From an uncultured Planctomycetota bacterium (GTDB lineage: Bacteria > Planctomycetota > SZUA-567 > JAFGNG01), in assembly GCA_947311175.1 (NCBI GenBank), contig CAMZKK010000194.1, positions 1-8,903 of the forward strand: a stretch of DNA of 8,903 nt, written 5' to 3'. Position numbers and translations under genes: made by a program. The notes beneath the pieces were generated by a model that searched no databases, was not told the origin of the DNA, and saw nothing but the letters and a program-made list of their open reading frames with translations. Positions 6,027-8,903 of the stretch are shown piece after piece (positions within the stretch are counted from its first letter, which is position 1; each line of letters starts with the position of its first letter).

Positions 6027-6509
6027 TTACTTTTGCCAAAATTTCCATTTTTTCTTTTTATTGGCGGGTTGAGCATCAGAATCATCAATTGTTTTATTTT
6101 TTTCTTCCCAGTAAGGCTGTCTAACTTCACGTTTATTGCTGATTTCTTCGTTAGTGTTATTAGGTGAAGATTTTTTCTTCCAGAATTGCCATTTTTTCCT
6201 GGTAACATTTTTGTTGAGTGGTGCAATAGCATTATTTTGATTCCGGCTTTCTTGATCCTCCCTCAATAATTTTTCAATTTCATTACTTGCTGCATCATCT
6301 ATCGGAACATCTTTTTTTGTAACCGGGTCATATTTCGTTTTACCGCAAAGGTGCGTTTTGGGATTTCCTACTTGGCATTGGCATTTGTCACACCACCAAA
6401 TCAAATCACCACCGGCACTCATTCCCATATTTCCACTGATACATCCACTAGTAAACATTGAAATAAAAAATAAAATTGTTAAACCGCTTAAAGTCAATAT
6501 TTTTTTCAT
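6027..6509 (-). CDS. Unrecognised lipoprotein with Cys/His cluster and two K-K-W-x-F-W motifs
   Basis: 160 residues. The N-terminus is a lipoprotein signal: MKK, a hydrophobic core (about 4-19), then a lipobox-like TSGC with Cys23 as the lipidation site (Thr at -3 is less usual than Leu). Residues 38-55 read as a compact metal-site candidate, WWCDKCQCQV followed by HLC: Cys40, Cys43, Cys45, His53 and Cys55. The rest is polar, Asn/Lys-rich and probably disordered. It contains two copies of a basic-aromatic motif, RKKWQFWKKK (104-113) and KKKKWKFWQK (151-160, the very C-terminus). Such segments could bind membranes, peptidoglycan or another anionic surface; that is inference. The start has GGAGAG 9 bases upstream and a good promoter. 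The gene is monocistronic and convergent with rpsI. I do not recognise a family. That it is real is supported by promoter, SD, signal and motifs together. Confidence 0.8.
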   Translation of the reverse strand: MKKILTLSGLTILFFISMFTSGCISGNMGMSAGGDLIWWCDKCQCQVGNPKTHLCGKTKYDPVTKKDVPIDDAASNEIEKLLREDQESRNQNNAIAPLNKNVTRKKWQFWKKKSSPNNTNEEISNKREVRQPYWEEKNKTIDDSDAQPANKKKKWKFWQK

Positions 6510-6549
6510 TGCAAAAATCTCTCCAATATAAAAACAATCATATTTAACG

Positions 6550-6578
6550 ATGATATTTATCTACTGCCTATTGGTCAA
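6550..6578 (-). promoter_or_regulatory. Promoter of the lipoprotein gene
   Basis: On the minus strand TTGACC (6573-6578; 5/6), 17 bases, then TATCAT (6550-6555; 5/6). Transcription would start near 6543, about 34 bases before the ATG. A second AT-rich -10-like TATATT lies closer to the gene, without a partner. Confidence 0.65.
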
Positions 6579-6591
6579 GAAAAAGATACCA

Positions 6592-6646
6592 TTGACACCA
6601 TTGACAAGAATAACAATATTCTTAAAATAAAACAATTACATATAAT
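6592..6646 (+). promoter_or_regulatory. Promoter cluster of scpB with tandem TTGACA boxes
   Basis: CATTGACA occurs twice, 9 bases apart, giving -35 boxes at 6592-6597 and 6601-6606. The second pairs with TAAAAT (6623-6628; 5/6) at 16 bases, the best promoter here. The first could use AATATT (6615-6620; 4/6) at 17 bases. A perfect TATAAT (6641-6646) further on has only a poor -35 (TTCTTA at 16 bases). The start nearest the gene would leave a leader of under 25 bases. Confidence 0.6.
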
Positions 6647-6669
6647 CAAAGTAACGAGTGAGGTGAAAA

Positions 6670-7602
6670 GTGAAGAGTAATAATAACAGTGAAGATATTG
6701 AAAATGAGAAAGAAATCGAGGCAAATGATGACATAGTCATCGAAGAGGATGAGTGCCTAAACGATTTAGAGAAGATTGATAATTCTGATATTGATAATTA
6801 TGAAGATGTAAACAATAATATCGAAAACTATGATGATGATGAAGAAGATAATGAAAACGATGATGAAGAAGAAGATGAAGAAGAAGATGAAGAAGAAGAT
6901 GAAGAAGAAGATGAAAATGAAAATGATGATGAAGATGATGATGAAGATGATGATGAAGATGAAGATGAATCCAATGAGGCTGAACAAGAACAAGAACAAG
7001 AACAAGGACAAGAACAAGGACAAGATCAAGGACAAGATCAAGATCAAGAAGATATAGACGAGCAAGAAGAAATTAACCTACCGCTTGAAAGCATTGTAGA
7101 GGCATTGCTAGTCTGTGCACCTGAACCAAGAACTGTCAAGCAGTTAGCCAAGGCTTCTGGCAAAAGAATCAAATTGGAATTAGTTTATGAGGCTATCGAA
7201 AATTTGAATAAAAGTTATGTTGAAACTAATCGTTCTTTTGAGATAGTTAATATTAATGGTGCATACCAAATAATGACCCTTCCTGAATATTTCGCTTTCA
7301 CAGGAAAGGTTATTAAAAAAGAAAGTGATACCAAAAAACTAACCCCTGCAACTCTTGATACTCTCGCAATCCTTGCCTATAAACAGCCAATTATGAGAGT
7401 TGATATTGAGACTATCCGTGGGGTAGGTTGCGGACAAGTGTTAAGAAATCTAATAGAATTAGATTTAGTAAAAATTGTTGGAAAGAATGCCGAAGTTCTC
7501 GGGCACCCTATGTTGTATGGTACTACCGATAACTTTATGGAGAAATTTGGGATTTCATCCCTTGGTGAACTTCCTGACATTGAGGAATTAAAAAGACAGT
7601 AG
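6670..7602 (+). CDS. scpB: Segregation and condensation protein B with long acidic/Gln-rich N-terminal extension
   Basis: 310 residues. The C-terminal part from about 136 is a normal ScpB: LPLESIVEALLVCAPEP (137-153), the first winged helix, then LTPATLDTLAILAYKQPI (224-241), IRGVGCGQVLRNLIE (249-263), and HPMLYGTTDNFMEKFG (279-294). ScpB dimers join ScpA and SMC in the condensin-like complex that organises and segregates the chromosome. The first ~135 residues are exceptional: Asn/Asp/Glu-rich to 53, almost pure Asp/Glu to about 104, then eleven X-Gln dipeptides (105-126). The GTG start follows GAGGTG by 4 bases. I find no in-frame ATG, GTG or TTG between it and the ScpB domain (the first are TTG at codon 169 and ATG at 202), so the extension must be translated if ScpB is made. 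scpA, often adjacent, is absent from the window. Confidence 0.93.
   Translation: MKSNNNSEDIENEKEIEANDDIVIEEDECLNDLEKIDNSDIDNYEDVNNNIENYDDDEEDNENDDEEEDEEEDEEEDEEEDENENDDEDDDEDDDEDEDESNEAEQEQEQEQGQEQGQDQGQDQDQEDIDEQEEINLPLESIVEALLVCAPEPRTVKQLAKASGKRIKLELVYEAIENLNKSYVETNRSFEIVNINGAYQIMTLPEYFAFTGKVIKKESDTKKLTPATLDTLAILAYKQPIMRVDIETIRGVGCGQVLRNLIELDLVKIVGKNAEVLGHPMLYGTTDNFMEKFGISSLGELPDIEELKRQ
6862..6909 (+). repeat. Tandem 12-bp repeat, four perfect units, inside scpB
   Basis: Four exact copies of GATGAAGAAGAA encode (Asp-Glu-Glu-Glu)x4, residues 65-80. Related GAA/GAT triplet runs, including two copies of GAAGATGATGAT (6931-6954), continue to about 6969. The unit is a multiple of three, so copy-number change would keep the frame. 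Confidence 0.95.
6982..7047 (+). repeat. Tandem 6-bp CAA-containing repeat, eleven units, inside scpB
   Basis: Eleven consecutive codon pairs of the form (GAA, GGA or GAT) plus CAA encode EQ, GQ and DQ dipeptides, residues 105-126. Units differ by single bases, as expected of a slippage-grown array that has begun to diverge. Confidence 0.95.
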
Positions 7603-7677
7603 AGGTTGCAATAACAGAAAACATCTTTAAACTATTATTAAATTATTTTTTTTACATTAACAATACAGGATAAAACT

Positions 7678-8903
7678 ATGGCTAAAGCAAGAACCCTAGC
7701 TCAGAAAATTTTCGATTCTCATCGAATAGACAAACCATGCGAAGGTATGAATGTTGTTAAAATTGATCGCGTATTCTGTCACGAAATAACTACCCCGATG
7801 GCAATCAATGATTTGATGAAGAGGAATCTTGATAAGGTATTTAATAAAAATAAAATCATGGCAGTTATCGATCATGTAACTCCGGCAAAAGATTCAAAAA
7901 GTGCAGCTCAAGGTAAGGTGATGCGAGAATGGGCACAACGCCACAAACTTCCTCATTGGTTTGATATTGGAAGAAATGGAGTATGCCATGCAATCTTTCC
8001 TGAAAAAGGATTTGTTAGACCAGGTTACACAGTAATCATGGGCGATAGCCATACCTGCACCCATGGTGCATTTGGTGCATTTGCTGCTGGTGTAGGAACA
8101 ACCGATCTTGAAGTTGGTATTCTTAAAGGTATCTGTTCATTTAGAGATCCTAAAACCATTAAGGTAGAGATTTCCGGCAGATTAAAAAAGAATACCGGTG
8201 CCAAAGATGTGATACTTAAAATTATCAAAGAACTCACCGTTAAAGGAGCAACCGATTGTGTAATTGAATTTCACGGCTCAGTAATTGATAATATGAGTAT
8301 GGAAGCAAGAATGACTATTTGCAATATGGCAATTGAAGCAGGTGGAACTAGTGGCGTGTGTATGCCGGATATGGTTACTGTGGAATATCTATGGCCATTT
8401 ATCAAAAAAGATTTTAAAACTAAAACGGCTGCTCTTGATAAATACAGAAAATTCGTTAGCGACGAAGATGCAGAATATGAAAAGGTTTTAAAAATAAATG
8501 TGTCTGATTTGGAACCACAAGTAACTGTTGGGTATAAACCTGATGAGGTAAAAGATGTTAGCGAAGTTGCTGGAACTAAGGTCGATCAAATATATATAGG
8601 TTCATGTACAAATGGTAGAATTGAAGACCTAAGAATTGCGGCAAAAATTATCAAAGGTAAGACTATTGCTAAAACAATTCGAGCTATTGTTTCTCCAGCC
8701 ACCCCGGATATATTTAAACAAGCAAATAAAGAAGGGCTTATTGACATATTTATGAATGCAGGATTCTGTGTGACAAACCCAACTTGCGGAGCATGTCTTG
8801 GAATGAGCAATGGCGTGCTTGCTCCAGATGAAGCATGTGCAAGCACTACTAATAGAAATTTTTATGGTAGAATGGGAGCAGGGGGAATGGTTCATCTAAT
8901 GAG
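7678..8903 (+). CDS. leuC: 3-isopropylmalate dehydratase large subunit (LeuC/HacA type), last residues cut by window edge
   Basis: 408 codons are visible; the short LeuC2/HacA-type subunits are about 420 residues, so only the tail is missing. The aconitase-superfamily signatures are clear: IDRVFCHEITTP (32-43), IDHVTPAKDS, the MGDSHTCTHGAFGAF block (121-135), and GSCTNGR with Cys310, followed by PTCGACLG with Cys370 and Cys373. These three Cys ligate the [4Fe-4S] cluster. With a small LeuD subunit, not seen here and probably just downstream, the enzyme isomerises 2-isopropylmalate to 3-isopropylmalate in leucine synthesis. Members of this subgroup also serve as homoaconitase or methylmalate-type dehydratases, and substrate cannot be settled from the large subunit. 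The ATG has CAGGA 7 bases upstream. It lies 75 AT-rich bases after scpB; I see no terminator or strong promoter between them, so co-transcription is possible. Confidence 0.93.
   Translation, partial: MAKARTLAQKIFDSHRIDKPCEGMNVVKIDRVFCHEITTPMAINDLMKRNLDKVFNKNKIMAVIDHVTPAKDSKSAAQGKVMREWAQRHKLPHWFDIGRNGVCHAIFPEKGFVRPGYTVIMGDSHTCTHGAFGAFAAGVGTTDLEVGILKGICSFRDPKTIKVEISGRLKKNTGAKDVILKIIKELTVKGATDCVIEFHGSVIDNMSMEARMTICNMAIEAGGTSGVCMPDMVTVEYLWPFIKKDFKTKTAALDKYRKFVSDEDAEYEKVLKINVSDLEPQVTVGYKPDEVKDVSEVAGTKVDQIYIGSCTNGRIEDLRIAAKIIKGKTIAKTIRAIVSPATPDIFKQANKEGLIDIFMNAGFCVTNPTCGACLGMSNGVLAPDEACASTTNRNFYGRMGAGGMVHLM

Noticed and set aside
5943..6167. Plus-strand open frame of 74 codons
   Set aside because: It is mostly antisense to the lipoprotein gene, which has promoter, SD, signal peptide and lipobox.
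6766..7065. Minus-strand frame encoding a very hydrophobic Ile/Phe/Leu-rich peptide, like a membrane protein
   Set aside because: It is the mirror of the GAA/GAT/CAA repeats in scpB: reverse complements of acidic and Gln codons read as Phe, Ile and Leu. It has no independent gene signals.
1..8903. Possible reassignment of TGA, since no gene here ends in TGA
   Set aside because: Six TAA and two TAG stops among eight genes is unremarkable at this base composition, and every gene reaches normal family length under the standard code with Trp encoded by TGG.
1..8903. CRISPR array, prophage, insertion sequence, toxin-antitoxin or defence locus
   Set aside because: I saw no spaced repeats, transposase or integrase motifs, attachment-like duplications or defence domains. 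The repeats present are coding microsatellites or short inverted repeats.

Overview
AT-rich bacterial chromosomal DNA (roughly one third G+C by eye) carrying mostly housekeeping genes. A heptose-phosphate adenylyltransferase (LPS inner-core precursor pathway), a lipoprotein with a lipobox and an exported metallopeptidase point to a Gram-negative-type, two-membrane cell. The gene set and order do not fix the phylum. A deep-branching or uncultured lineage, for example near the PVC group or another candidate phylum, would fit, but that is a guess. Initiation is classical: SD sequences of the GGAG or GAGGTG type, GTG starts for rpsI and scpB, and sigma70-like promoters with TTGACA -35 boxes. All eight visible stop codons are TAA or TAG, and the standard code explains every gene.

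Layout. (1) 1-2494, minus strand: a membrane-anchored coiled-coil protein with a C-terminal receiver domain, followed 36 bases later by a DUF1015 (COG4198-type) gene that runs off the left edge; probably one operon. (2) 2495-2710: divergent intergenic region with a sigma70-like promoter and one perfect DnaA-box 9-mer. (3) 2711-4674, plus strand: an exported HExxH metallopeptidase, then a STAS-domain protein abutting an rfaE2/hldE-C-type adenylyltransferase with no gap. (4) 4675-5748: a promoter and leader, then rplM-rpsI (L13-S9), closed by a textbook intrinsic terminator. (5) 5749-6026: about 280 bases with no convincing gene but several inverted repeats. (6) 6027-6509, minus strand: an unrecognised lipoprotein with a Cys/His cluster and two copies of a K-K-W-x-F-W motif. 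(7) 6510-6669: back-to-back promoters. (8) 6670-7602, plus strand: scpB with a striking acidic and Gln-rich repeat extension of about 135 residues at its N-terminus. (9) 7678 to the right edge: a nearly complete leuC/hacA-type dehydratase large subunit.

How the genes work together. rplM-rpsI is the universal ribosomal protein pair. The STAS-rfaE2 pair looks translationally coupled. The receiver/DUF1015 pair is probably co-transcribed but without a known functional link. I see no phage, transposon, CRISPR, toxin-antitoxin or defence locus, and no tRNA or rRNA. The most unusual items are the low-complexity N-terminus of ScpB, the WxFW-repeat lipoprotein, and the orphan membrane/coiled-coil/receiver protein.
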